A program made the position numbers and the translations under genes. Of a stretch of DNA of 64,000 bases, positions 44,602 through 52,680 are shown in pieces. The number at the start of each line of letters is the position of its first letter. Position 1 is the first letter of the stretch. The stretch is from Lignipirellula cremea. GTDB lineage: Bacteria; Planctomycetota; Planctomycetia; Pirellulales; Pirellulaceae. The stretch is from positions 7,359,001-7,423,000 of the forward strand of contig NZ_CP036433.1 in assembly GCF_007751035.1 (NCBI RefSeq). The letters are read 5' to 3'. The notes beneath the pieces were generated by a model. The model did no database searches, had not been told where the DNA came from, and worked only from the letters and a program-made list of their open reading frames with translations.

Positions 44602-45126
44602 GTGCGATTCGCCCTCAGCCTGACCGCAGCGACGCTACTTACGGCCATTTCCACTGGTCCCTTATGGGGACAGGCCGATGGACTGCGTCTGGAAAAAACC
44701 GTTTCCGAAGCCCTCGACGACGGTCCCGAAGTCAATGTTGATTACAGCCGTCGACAAGGTGTCCACCTGAGCGGGGATACCGGCAAAGGTCCCATCTCCG
44801 ATCACGACGGCGTGGTCGATGTCGACATCAACGGCACGAATGATCCCGACGGACCGATCGATATCGATCTCCGCGGCGGCGCCGACCTGGATCGCCGCGT
44901 ACGGGCCCAGTCGGCCGCCCGACTGAGCGATGAGGACCCGATCTTCTCGCCCGCCCGACCTGCCGCCGTGCCCCAACAATACCGCGTTGACCCGCGGACG
45001 CAGATCCACCTGGAAGCAGACAACTGGCGTTACCGGTTCCACAACGGCATGTGGTGGTACTGGATGCCCAATCAATATTGGGCCGTCCATACACAGGGGG
45101 AATGGCATCGTTATGCGGTGCAGTAA
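44602..45126 (+). CDS. Exported protein of unknown function with Asp/Gly-rich centre
   Basis: 174 residues starting at GTG 44602 with AAGGAG upstream. A signal peptide (FALSLTAATLLTAISTGPLW, then GQA) is clear. The middle is rich in Asp and Gly (DHDGVVDVDINGTNDPDGPI, DIDLRGGADLD), which could bind calcium but has no exact EF-hand. The C-terminus is aromatic and compact (WRYRFHNGMWWYWMPNQYWA), followed by HTQGEWHRY. Similar Trp/Tyr-rich endings occur in planctomycete secreted proteins, but I recognise no named family. A classic terminator follows about 35 bases after the stop, so it is a single-gene unit. Confidence 0.75.
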   Translation: MRFALSLTAATLLTAISTGPLWGQADGLRLEKTVSEALDDGPEVNVDYSRRQGVHLSGDTGKGPISDHDGVVDVDINGTNDPDGPIDIDLRGGADLDRRVRAQSAARLSDEDPIFSPARPAAVPQQYRVDPRTQIHLEADNWRYRFHNGMWWYWMPNQYWAVHTQGEWHRYAVQ

Positions 45127-45159
45127 GCCCGATTACCATCCCATGGAATCGGATCGCGA

Positions 45160-45190
45160 AACAGCCGGCCAGCCAGCCGGCTGTTTTTTT
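45160..45190 (+). terminator. Intrinsic terminator after the exported protein gene
   Basis: A 10-bp perfect stem AACAGCCGGC/GCCGGCTGTT (45160-45169 with 45176-45185), loop CAGCCA, followed by a run of seven T residues. It isolates the upstream gene from the next plus-strand gene. Confidence 0.9.
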
Positions 45191-45324
45191 ATTGACAGAC
45201 GCACGACTTCCCGCAGCATGAGGAAGACGAGCTCCCCGCACGCCGTCCAATTGTCGTCCGGACGTCCCCCATGTTAAAAACAGCAGGGCAGGGGACTGCA
45301 GAGCAACCGCCCGGGAGCTGTCGC

Positions 45325-46113
45325 ATGGCGCTATTTTCGCCGGAAGAATTTACCGTCAAAGCACTGCTGCAGGATCTGGCTGATAACGGACGCTGGCAAA
45401 CCTGGCTGCTGCTGGCCGACTTCTGGGGCGACCAGGGCGACGTCGAATCGCAAACGATCTGCCTGGCTTTCGCCGCACACCAGATGCCGCTGATCGTCGC
45501 TCCCCTGCCGGCCCTGCCCAACCGCTCCGACTTCCACTTCAGTTCCGGACAATGGAACCAGGAGAACCTCACCACGTTCTTCGCCGACGCTCCCCCTTAT
45601 TTTGCAGCGATGTGCTGCTGCGACTTCGCCGCCCTGGTGCTGCTGGCCGCCGACGAACAGGAACGCCAGGATGCGGCCCCCTTACTGCAGGCCGCCCAGG
45701 CCGGGCTGGCGGGCGAACCGCTGTCGCTGATCTGGCACGAAGCGTTGGCCCAGGCGGTGACGCTTCCTGCCGACCAACGTTCCCGACCGCTGTACGCGGC
45801 GGCCGTCGCCTGCAACGCGATCCACTCCCTGCACCCCGACGGCAGCCGCTCTACCGAATTTATCGCCAGCATGGCCAGCTACCTTGCCGAGTTCGTCGTG
45901 CAGGGTTCTCCCCAAGGGACTGAATACGAAATCAACTGGCAGCAGACCCGCTGCGGCCGGCTTGTGCTGGCCCATCGCCGCGATCCGCTGCTGCGCACAC
46001 TGCTCGATGGGTGCAGCCGTAACCTGCCCGAGTTTGGTCCCCTTTATCTGCAGCGACTGGCCAGCCAGGATCTGGGCCTGCAGTCGCTCGATTCCGCAGC
46101 GCCGGGAACGTGA
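45325..46113 (+). CDS. Hypothetical soluble protein, no family recognised
   Basis: 262 residues from the ATG at 45325, which has GGGAG in front; an ATG at 45271 lacks a ribosome site. The sequence is helix-rich and globular: FSPEEFTVKALLQDLADNGR, WQTWLLLADFWGDQGDVESQ, ADEQERQDAAPLLQAAQAGL, ASMASYLAEFVVQGSPQG. Several cysteines (MCCCDF, GCSRNL) occur without a metal pattern. No signal or membrane segment is found. It ends about 40 bases before the YgfZ-like gene, so the two may form an operon. No function can be assigned. Confidence 0.72.
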   Translation: MALFSPEEFTVKALLQDLADNGRWQTWLLLADFWGDQGDVESQTICLAFAAHQMPLIVAPLPALPNRSDFHFSSGQWNQENLTTFFADAPPYFAAMCCCDFAALVLLAADEQERQDAAPLLQAAQAGLAGEPLSLIWHEALAQAVTLPADQRSRPLYAAAVACNAIHSLHPDGSRSTEFIASMASYLAEFVVQGSPQGTEYEINWQQTRCGRLVLAHRRDPLLRTLLDGCSRNLPEFGPLYLQRLASQDLGLQSLDSAAPGT

Positions 46114-46154
46114 TAAACTCAACCGGTCCGCGACTCTCCACAGAAGGAAACACC

Positions 46155-47111
46155 ATGCAGGAAGAAGAACATCAAACGCTGACCCAGGGCGCCGGGCTGG
46201 TCGATTTCTCCCACCGCACGCACCTGGAACTGCAAGGCGCTGACCGCACCGTGTTCTTGCACAACTTTTGCACCAACGAAATCAAACTGCTCCAGCAGGG
46301 CGAAGGCTGCGAGGCGTTCCTCCTCAACCCCCAGGGGAAAGTCATCGGTCTGGTCGCCATTTTCTGCGGCCCCGAATCGCTCTGGATAGAAACGGTCGCC
46401 GGCCAGGGCCCCACCCTGCACGGCCACCTGGATCGCTACATCATTCGCGAAGACGTCGAAGTCCACGATCGCACCGCCGAGCGCCGTGAATGGCTGCTCG
46501 CCGGAGCCAATGCGCCGGAACTGCTGGCCGCCGTGACCGCCGCTCCCGTCCCGGAAACAGGCCACGCGCATCAGGACGCTCTCATCGCTGGCGTCCCTGT
46601 TTCCGTCCGCCGCGTGAAATGGACGCCGGCCCCGACCTTCCTGGTCGCCATGCCGGCCGACGACTTTACCGCGGTCGGCGACGGGTTGCGTGCGGCAGGA
46701 GCCCGCGACTGCAGTCTGGCCAGCTATGATCGCATCCGTATCGAAGCCGGCATGCCGGAGTTCGGCCGCGATGTGACCGTCGCCAATCTGCCGCAAGAGG
46801 TCGACCGCGACGACACGGCGATTAACTTCCGCAAGGGCTGTTACCTGGGCCAGGAGACGGTTGCCCGGATCGACGCCCTGGGCCACGTGAACTGGCGTTT
46901 CACCCCGCTGCTCCTGCAGGCCGACACAGCCCCGACGGAACTGCTGGAGTTCACCCTGGACGGCAAAGTCGTCGGGCGCATGACGTCCGCCGCCTGGTCC
47001 CCCGAACGCAACTCCGTCATCGGCCTGGGCTACGTCCGCACCGCCCAGGCAAAGCCCGGCGCTAAGTTTGATTCACCCGCCGGCCCGATCCAGGTCGGCT
47101 TTGACGTTTAA
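46155..47111 (+). CDS. YgfZ/GcvT-like folate-binding protein
   Basis: 318 residues from the ATG at 46155 (AAGGA upstream). The diagnostic FRKGCYLGQETVARID motif carries the conserved cysteine of YgfZ proteins (KGCYxGQE). GLVDFSHRTHLELQGADR, FLHNFCTNEI and AFLLNPQGKVIGLVAIF are typical of the GcvT-like tetrahydrofolate fold. IEAGMPEFGRDVTVANLPQE precedes the motif, as in the family. YgfZ/IBA57-type proteins help assemble or repair certain iron-sulfur enzymes. That is of interest because a radical SAM enzyme is encoded in the same window, though not nearby. Confidence 0.92.
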   Translation: MQEEEHQTLTQGAGLVDFSHRTHLELQGADRTVFLHNFCTNEIKLLQQGEGCEAFLLNPQGKVIGLVAIFCGPESLWIETVAGQGPTLHGHLDRYIIREDVEVHDRTAERREWLLAGANAPELLAAVTAAPVPETGHAHQDALIAGVPVSVRRVKWTPAPTFLVAMPADDFTAVGDGLRAAGARDCSLASYDRIRIEAGMPEFGRDVTVANLPQEVDRDDTAINFRKGCYLGQETVARIDALGHVNWRFTPLLLQADTAPTELLEFTLDGKVVGRMTSAAWSPERNSVIGLGYVRTAQAKPGAKFDSPAGPIQVGFDV

Positions 47112-47159
47112 CCAGGAGCCGAAAGAAAAGGAGTTCACCGCAGAGATGTACCGTCGCTG

Positions 47160-47183
47160 CCTGATCGCGTTACCGCGATCAGG
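47160..47183. terminator. Hairpin between convergent genes
   Basis: A perfect 10-bp inverted repeat CCTGATCGCG (47160-47169) and CGCGATCAGG (47174-47183) with loop TTAC. It includes the stop codon of the minus-strand phosphatase gene. There is no T-tract on either side, so termination would be weak or factor-assisted. Confidence 0.55.
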
Positions 47184-48258
47184 GCGATTTCTGCGGCTGC
47201 AGGTCGCTTAACTTCAGCGCATGTTTCAGCACCGTTTCGCCGTCGCCGTTATGAACCGCAAGCGTGATGGTCGGCGAGGACGTTTCCCAGTCGATCGTGA
47301 TGGAGCCGAAGTTGACGCCGTTGTACTGCTCGCCCAGACGATGGCTGTTCGGCTCGCCCGAGTTGGGGCCGCTGGGGGCGTTCAGGCTGGACGAGGTCAG
47401 ATCGAACAGCGGGTAACCGGCCGCCGTATCGTCGATCTGCGAGAGTTCGGCCCGATGCCGATCGCCGCTGATGAACAGCACGCCGGCCGCTTGCTGCTCG
47501 CCAACGAGACGGAACAGACGGGCCCGCTCCCGCGGGAAATTGTCCCACTTCTCCCAGCCATGTTGGTCGGGCAGCACCTGGATGCTCGAGGCGATAATCC
47601 GCACTTCGGCCGGCTGCTGCAGTTGCTCGGCCAGCCATTTCCACTGGGCTTCGCCCAGCATGGTCGCTGCAGGATCGTCGCTGGGACCGAACGGTCCGTG
47701 CCGCTGCTGGTCGGCCTGCAGCCGCTGCAGGGGGCTGCGAAAGTATCGCGTGTCCAGCAGAATCACCTGCACCCGGCGACCCTTGGGACCAAAAACCTGC
47801 GCGTCGTACAGGCCCGGCCGCTGGCGACGGGGGGAGTCGGCCGGTGTTTCAAAAAACTCATTGAACACCTGCTGCGATTCGGCCTTCATCGGGTATTCGG
47901 CGCCGCCGTCGTTGACGCCATAATCGTGATCGTCCCAGATTGCCAGAATAGGGCACGCCGCCTTCAACCGCTGGAACGTCGGCTGGTCGCCCAGCTGTTT
48001 GTACTTCGTACGGAGGACCTCCATCGATTCCGAGTCGCCGTAAATATTGTCGCCAATGAACAGGAACAGCTGCGGCTTGAAACCAACAATCGCATCCCAG
48101 ATCGGCTGCGGCAGATTCTGCCGCACGCACGACCCCAGCGCAATCCGCGTCAACGGCTCCTCCGCCCCCCTCGCCGGCAGCCCCGCCGCCAGCACCATCC
48201 CGCACACGATTCCAGCAAGCGTCCGTCGCCACAGAATAGAAGCCGCGTCATTCAACAT
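47179..48258 (-). CDS. PhoD-like metallophosphatase, exported
   Basis: 359 residues from the ATG at 48258 (a TTG six codons upstream is possible). A signal peptide (LAGIVCGMVLAAGLPARGAE) is present. PhoD/calcineurin-like landmarks are clear: IALGSCVRQNLPQPIWDAIV, FLFIGDNIYGD (metal-binding GDN), AIWDDHDYGVND (the GNHD equivalent), VILLDTRYFR, and LFISGDRHRAEL with metal-binding His. These enzymes cleave phosphate mono- or diesters outside the cytoplasm. The C-terminus has a small beta domain (NFGSITIDWETSSPTITLAV). No Pho-box or transport gene is adjacent. Confidence 0.9.
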   Translation of the reverse strand: MLNDAASILWRRTLAGIVCGMVLAAGLPARGAEEPLTRIALGSCVRQNLPQPIWDAIVGFKPQLFLFIGDNIYGDSESMEVLRTKYKQLGDQPTFQRLKAACPILAIWDDHDYGVNDGGAEYPMKAESQQVFNEFFETPADSPRRQRPGLYDAQVFGPKGRRVQVILLDTRYFRSPLQRLQADQQRHGPFGPSDDPAATMLGEAQWKWLAEQLQQPAEVRIIASSIQVLPDQHGWEKWDNFPRERARLFRLVGEQQAAGVLFISGDRHRAELSQIDDTAAGYPLFDLTSSSLNAPSGPNSGEPNSHRLGEQYNGVNFGSITIDWETSSPTITLAVHNGDGETVLKHALKLSDLQPQKSP

Positions 48259-48504
48259 GCGTGTCCCCGTCTTCAAAAGAAGTTCGTCGCCGTCGCCAAT
48301 TCACCTGCACCCCGTGCCGCCATTTTAATCAAAGCGTCCGCGTCTGTATCCGTCCCCACGACGAATCTTAACCCGCACTCCCTCTTCGAACAGCCAGATG
48401 ACGGGCCCCGCCTGATCGCCGCTCGACGGGGACACTGCAGCGGCCAACGAGCCGGATACGCGGTCCGGGAAAGAAGTTGCCAGGCGGAGCGAACGGGCCG
48501 CGAT

Positions 48505-49017
48505 TCACTTCGCTGGCACACGATGGAACCGGATACATAATTCGGCGAAAGGAACTGGCAGAAGGAAAAACGACCCCAACGAAACGAGCAATTCAGCGTG
48601 AAATGCGCTGTCGCCGATCACGAAAAAAGCAAGTTGATGAATGGCCGTCCAAATCAGGGGATGCGCCAAGCCACACGCCAAAGGCATGACAAAAAAATAC
48701 GGTGAGATCGCGGTTGTTATCCCTTTTGGCACGCGAAAATTGATCCACGCAGCAAAGAGCGCACCGAGGATAACGGCCGACAGCGGCGCCCCGGCAACAG
48801 CGAGAAGAACCCCCAGGTCAGAGTGATAGCGAGAACCCGGCTTGGAATCGGGAATCTCCAGCAGTGCGCACCCCATGCACGAAGCACAGACGCCAAGGGC
48901 GAACCATCCTGTCGCAGCCAGCAAGTAAGAACATTGAATCGCAGACACGGATGCCTCACACCTGGGCCGGGCAGCACCGCAGTTCGCCACTTGGGTGCAA
49001 CCTTGTTTATGCGTCAT
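48505..49017 (-). CDS. Predicted four-helix membrane protein, unknown function
   Basis: 170 residues from the ATG at 49017; an upstream extension to 49167 looks like translated repeat DNA. Four hydrophobic segments are visible: YLLAATGWFALGVCASCMGC, LGVLLAVAGAPLSAVILGAL with FAAW, TAISPYFFVMPLACGLAHPL, and LLVSLGSFFLLPVPFAELCI. The first ~25 residues are Cys-rich. No family motif is recognised and there is no strong ribosome site. Hydrophobic periodicity supports a real protein, but with moderate confidence. Confidence 0.5.
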   Translation of the reverse strand: MTHKQGCTQVANCGAARPRCEASVSAIQCSYLLAATGWFALGVCASCMGCALLEIPDSKPGSRYHSDLGVLLAVAGAPLSAVILGALFAAWINFRVPKGITTAISPYFFVMPLACGLAHPLIWTAIHQLAFFVIGDSAFHAELLVSLGSFFLLPVPFAELCIRFHRVPAK

Positions 49018-49390
49018 CGTGTGGGCAAAAAATGGGCCCGCCCCAACTCTGCCAGTCTGGGATATGCATCTGGGATAATCAATAGAGGCCCCCTTTTCTG
49101 TCACGCACCGGCTCGCACTCCTGCTTCGAACAGGTGTTATGGCAGGTTGCAAACCTGCCCGACACACTTTGCTTCCTCATTCGGGACAATGCGCCCTTTC
49201 GTCAGAGGTAGGAAATGCTTGCCGTGAAGGGCGGCGCCCGGCATACTACAGGGAATGGATCGCGAACTGGTCTTTAAGCTGACCGCCGCGTTTCGCTGCG
49301 TCCTTTCGCTGGAACGCTCGTCTTGCCGGGATCGGGCGAGGCTGGCGGGCGGCGATCCTGACTTCCTTCCTTCACGATGAAATACCCGCC
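49018..49390. other. Intergenic stretch with a perfect short palindrome
   Basis: No gene recognised. GGCAGGTTGCAAACCTGCC (49141-49159) forms an 8-bp stem around GCA, and TGCTTCGAACAGGTG lies just before it. The motif resembles dispersed intergenic elements that I recall from planctomycete genomes. The last 60 bases before the DUF1501 gene are the likely leader and promoter area. Confidence 0.45.
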
Positions 49391-50878
49391 ATGTCATTGC
49401 AGCGCTCTGTGGACCTTGCACGACGGCAGTTTTTTACCTCGACTGCGTCGGGGGCTGGCTTTCTGGCGCTGGCTTCGCTGTTGCGGGATGACGGTCTGAT
49501 CGCGGCCGAGCCGTCGGCTGAAGAGTCGATTATCAATCCGCTGGCGCCGAAGATGCCGCACTTTGCGCCCAAGGCCAAACGCTGCATTTTCATCTTCCTG
49601 GCCGGCGCCCCCAGCCATGTGGATCTGTACGATCCCAAACCGGTGCTGAACGAACGCAGCGGAGAGCCATTGCCGGATTCGCTGACCGAGAAGGTGCGGT
49701 TTGCCTTCATCAAAAAAGAGTCGGCCGTGCTGCTGGGCTCGCCGCGCAAGTTCAGCAAGCATGGGGAAAGCGGCATGGAGGTGTCCGATCTGCTGCCGCA
49801 CATCGGCGGTTGCGCCGACGACATTGCCCTGGTCCGGTCGATGCATACGGACGCCTTTAACCATCACCCGGCCCAGCTGATGATGACGACCGGCGTCCCC
49901 CGCTTCGGCCGTCCGAGCCTCGGTTCCTGGCTGACCTATGGGCTAGGCAGTCCCTCCAAGGATCTGCCGGGCTACGTGGTGCTGACCGCTGGCCGCGGCA
50001 GCAGCGGCGGCGTTTCTAACTGGACCAGCGGCTTTTTGCCCTCGACCTACCAGGGCGTTCTCTTCCGCAGTGAAGGGGAACCGGTCCTCAATTTGAACAA
50101 CCCGCCCGGCGTTTCCCAGGCCAGCCAGCAGCTGGGGCTGGACCTGATCAGCCGCCTGAACCAGGAACGTCTGCAGCAACTGGGGGACGATGAGATTGCC
50201 AGCCGCACGTCGGCCTATCATCTGGCTTATCGGATGCAATCCGCGGCGCCCGAGCTGATTGATATCTCGGACGAAACCCAGGAGACGCTCGACCTGTACG
50301 GGGTCAACCGGAAAGAGCCCGACAAGTACAACTTCCGCGGCGGAGGCGCCCATGTGTACCAGCAGTTTTCGACCAACTGCCTGCTGGCCCGGCGCCTGGT
50401 GGAACGGGGGGTGCGGGTGGTGACGCTGATGCACGCCTCGTGGGATCATCACAGCAATTTAACGCCGGAGATTGAATACAACGCCGGCATGCTCGACCAG
50501 CCAGCCGCAGCCCTGGTGCAGGATCTGAAGCGGCGGGGCCTGCTCGACGACACGCTGGTCGTCTGCGCGGGAGAATTCGGCCGCACCCCCCTGGGGGAGA
50601 ACCGCAGCTCGGCCAAGAACAATACAGGCCGCGACCATCACCCGTATGCATTCAGCCTGTGGATGGCCGGCGGCGGCATCCGCGGCGGGCAAACGCTGGG
50701 GGAAACCGACGACATCGGCTGGTCGCCGGTCGCCGACCCGATCCACATTAACGACCTGCACGCCACCATGCTGCACCTGTTTGGCTTTGACCATTTCAAG
50801 CTCAATGTCCGCTTCAAGGGGCTTAATGTTCGCCTGACCGATCAGGGCGGAAAAGTCGTTAAAAAGCTGCTCGCCTAG
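49391..50878 (+). CDS. DUF1501 (sulfatase-like fold) Tat-exported protein
   Basis: 495 residues. The twin-arginine signal LARRQFFTSTASGAGFLALA predicts folded export. DUF1501 motifs: RCIFIFLAGAPSHVDLYDPK, SMHTDAFNHHPAQLMMTTG, VTLMHASWDHHSNLTPEIEY, VVCAGEFGRTPLGENRSSAK and GRDHHPYAFSLWMAGGGIRG. It is of the longer DUF1501 type, distinct from the paralogue at 19984-21408. Such proteins usually lie downstream of a DUF1549/DUF1553 gene, which is missing here. It ends about 190 bases before the ACP-aminotransferase-like gene. The biochemical role is not known. Confidence 0.93.
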   Translation: MSLQRSVDLARRQFFTSTASGAGFLALASLLRDDGLIAAEPSAEESIINPLAPKMPHFAPKAKRCIFIFLAGAPSHVDLYDPKPVLNERSGEPLPDSLTEKVRFAFIKKESAVLLGSPRKFSKHGESGMEVSDLLPHIGGCADDIALVRSMHTDAFNHHPAQLMMTTGVPRFGRPSLGSWLTYGLGSPSKDLPGYVVLTAGRGSSGGVSNWTSGFLPSTYQGVLFRSEGEPVLNLNNPPGVSQASQQLGLDLISRLNQERLQQLGDDEIASRTSAYHLAYRMQSAAPELIDISDETQETLDLYGVNRKEPDKYNFRGGGAHVYQQFSTNCLLARRLVERGVRVVTLMHASWDHHSNLTPEIEYNAGMLDQPAAALVQDLKRRGLLDDTLVVCAGEFGRTPLGENRSSAKNNTGRDHHPYAFSLWMAGGGIRGGQTLGETDDIGWSPVADPIHINDLHATMLHLFGFDHFKLNVRFKGLNVRLTDQGGKVVKKLLA

Positions 50879-51066
50879 GTCGATTATCTGCCCGGCGCGG
50901 GGTCCTGCAGTAAAGTTTGCCTTTTATCGATTCCCTCGGCGCGGTATTCTGTTCTTCCTGAATTCTCGTCGAAAATGATCGCAGCCGACGGCGACCGCAG
51001 CCGGCTGGGCGATCATGGGAAATGGCCCTTTCTCGGCCTTTGATGTGTGCGCGAACAGGAAGATTT

Positions 51067-52626
51067 ATGTCGATAGAAACCGCAGGCGGCAATGGTTCCT
51101 TGAGGAGTCCGTCGGGCGGATCGCAGGCGCCCAACCCGAATATTCTGCATACGGTGATGGAACTGGTGCGGGGCGTGGCCAAGGAACGGGCCGAAGCCTT
51201 GACCGTCGACACCAATGTCATGAACCTGGGCCTCGATTCGATGGAGCGAATGGAGATTGTCGCCGGGCTGGAACACGCTTTTGGCGGCCGCTTCCCCGAC
51301 GACACCCTGCTGGAAATCGAAACGTGCCGCCAGATCGCCGTGGCGGTCGAGCAGTACCTGGGCATTGAAGACGCCCCGCCCGGCAGCGCCGGCGAGGTGC
51401 CTCTGGAATATTACTGCTTTGACCAGATGCCCGAGTATCGTCACCTGAAGCTGACGCTCGGCATGCTGCGGGCCAGCGGCGAGCCGAACCCTTACTTCCA
51501 GCCGCACGAACACCGGAGCGCCAACCTGACCGTGATCGACGGCAAGGAACTGGTGAACTTCGCCAGCTGGGATTACCTGGGCATGTCGGGCGATCCCGAA
51601 ATTGCCGACGCCGCCAAGGCGGCCGTCGACCAGTTCGGCACCAGCGTTTCCGCCAGCCGAATGATCGCCGGAGAAAAGCCCGTCCACGGCCAGCTGGAAC
51701 GGGCGATCTCGCAATTCCTGGGGGTGGAAGACGCCGTCGCGTTCGTCAGCGGCCACGCTACCGCGGAAACCACGATCGGCCATCTGTTCGGCCCGGGCGA
51801 CCTCGTCCTGTACGACGCACAGGCCGACGCCGGAATTGTCCAGGGGGCTCGGTTGTCAGGCGCCGCCCGCAAGGCATTCGCCCATAACGACTGGCAGGCG
51901 GTCGACGAACTCCTCACGGCCGAACGCGGCTCCTGGCGACGGGTCGTGATTGCGATCGAAGGTGCTTACGGCTCCGATGGCGATCTTTGCGATCTGCCGG
52001 CGTTTGTTGATGTCAAGACTCGACACCAGGCGTTCCTGCTGCTGGACGAAGCCCATTCGCTGGGCGCCGTCGGAGCACGGGGACGCGGCGTATGCGAGCA
52101 CTATCGCGTCGACCCCGAACAAATCGATCTGCATCTGGGCGTGCTGGGGAACTCCCTGGGCTCGTGCGGCGGATATGTGGCCGGGTGCGCGGAAGTGGTC
52201 GAGTATCTGAAGTACACGGCGCCTGGCTTTGTCTTTTCCGCCGGCCTGACGCCGCCGGCCGCCGCCGCCGCATTGGCCGCCCTGCGGAAGCTGGAGAAGT
52301 TGCCGGAACGGGTCGCTATCTGCCAGTCGCGTTCCCACTTGTTCCTGGCGCTAGCCCGTCAACGCGGGATGAACACGGGTCAGGCCGGCAACACGCCGAT
52401 TACGCCCGTCATTCTGGGCAACTCGCTGCATGCCTTGCGAGCATCGCGAGAACTGGCCCAGCGGGGCTATCATGTGCAGCCGCTGCTGCACCCGGCGATT
52501 GAAGAAGAAAACGCCCGACTGCGGTTCTTCATCACGACCAGTCACACCGAAGAGCAGATCCGTGGGGCCGTTGACGCCACCGCCCAGATCCTGGCCAAGA
52601 TCGACCCGCAGCTGCTGATGCATTGA
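51067..52626 (+). CDS. Acyl-carrier domain fused to an AONS-like (fold-type I PLP) domain lacking the PLP lysine
   Basis: 519 residues from the ATG at 51067 (AGGAAG upstream). Residues 25-100 are an acyl-carrier domain with Ser58 in NLGLDSMERMEIV for phosphopantetheine. Residues about 115-510 resemble alpha-oxoamine synthases (BioF, KBL, serine palmitoyltransferase): NFASWDYLGMSGDPEI, SASRMIAGEKPVHGQLE, LLLDEAHSLGAVG (Asp327). The PLP-lysine site, normally SKALGSCGG, reads GVLGNSLGSCGGYVAG, with Asn362 (AAC 52150-52152). The usual NHASI is changed to ADAGI. It may be a catalytically inactive partner, as SPTLC1 is in serine palmitoyltransferase, or a carrier-linked binding protein. Confidence 0.9.
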   Translation: MSIETAGGNGSLRSPSGGSQAPNPNILHTVMELVRGVAKERAEALTVDTNVMNLGLDSMERMEIVAGLEHAFGGRFPDDTLLEIETCRQIAVAVEQYLGIEDAPPGSAGEVPLEYYCFDQMPEYRHLKLTLGMLRASGEPNPYFQPHEHRSANLTVIDGKELVNFASWDYLGMSGDPEIADAAKAAVDQFGTSVSASRMIAGEKPVHGQLERAISQFLGVEDAVAFVSGHATAETTIGHLFGPGDLVLYDAQADAGIVQGARLSGAARKAFAHNDWQAVDELLTAERGSWRRVVIAIEGAYGSDGDLCDLPAFVDVKTRHQAFLLLDEAHSLGAVGARGRGVCEHYRVDPEQIDLHLGVLGNSLGSCGGYVAGCAEVVEYLKYTAPGFVFSAGLTPPAAAAALAALRKLEKLPERVAICQSRSHLFLALARQRGMNTGQAGNTPITPVILGNSLHALRASRELAQRGYHVQPLLHPAIEEENARLRFFITTSHTEEQIRGAVDATAQILAKIDPQLLMH

Positions 52627-52680
52627 CAAACGGAAGCGGAAAAATCCCGCGTACCAAGGCGCCTGTCCTGCTGCGACAAG

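Noticed and set aside
47160-47183. Classic intrinsic terminator
   Set aside because: The stem is perfect but there is no T-tract on either strand, so I list it only as a weak hairpin terminator.
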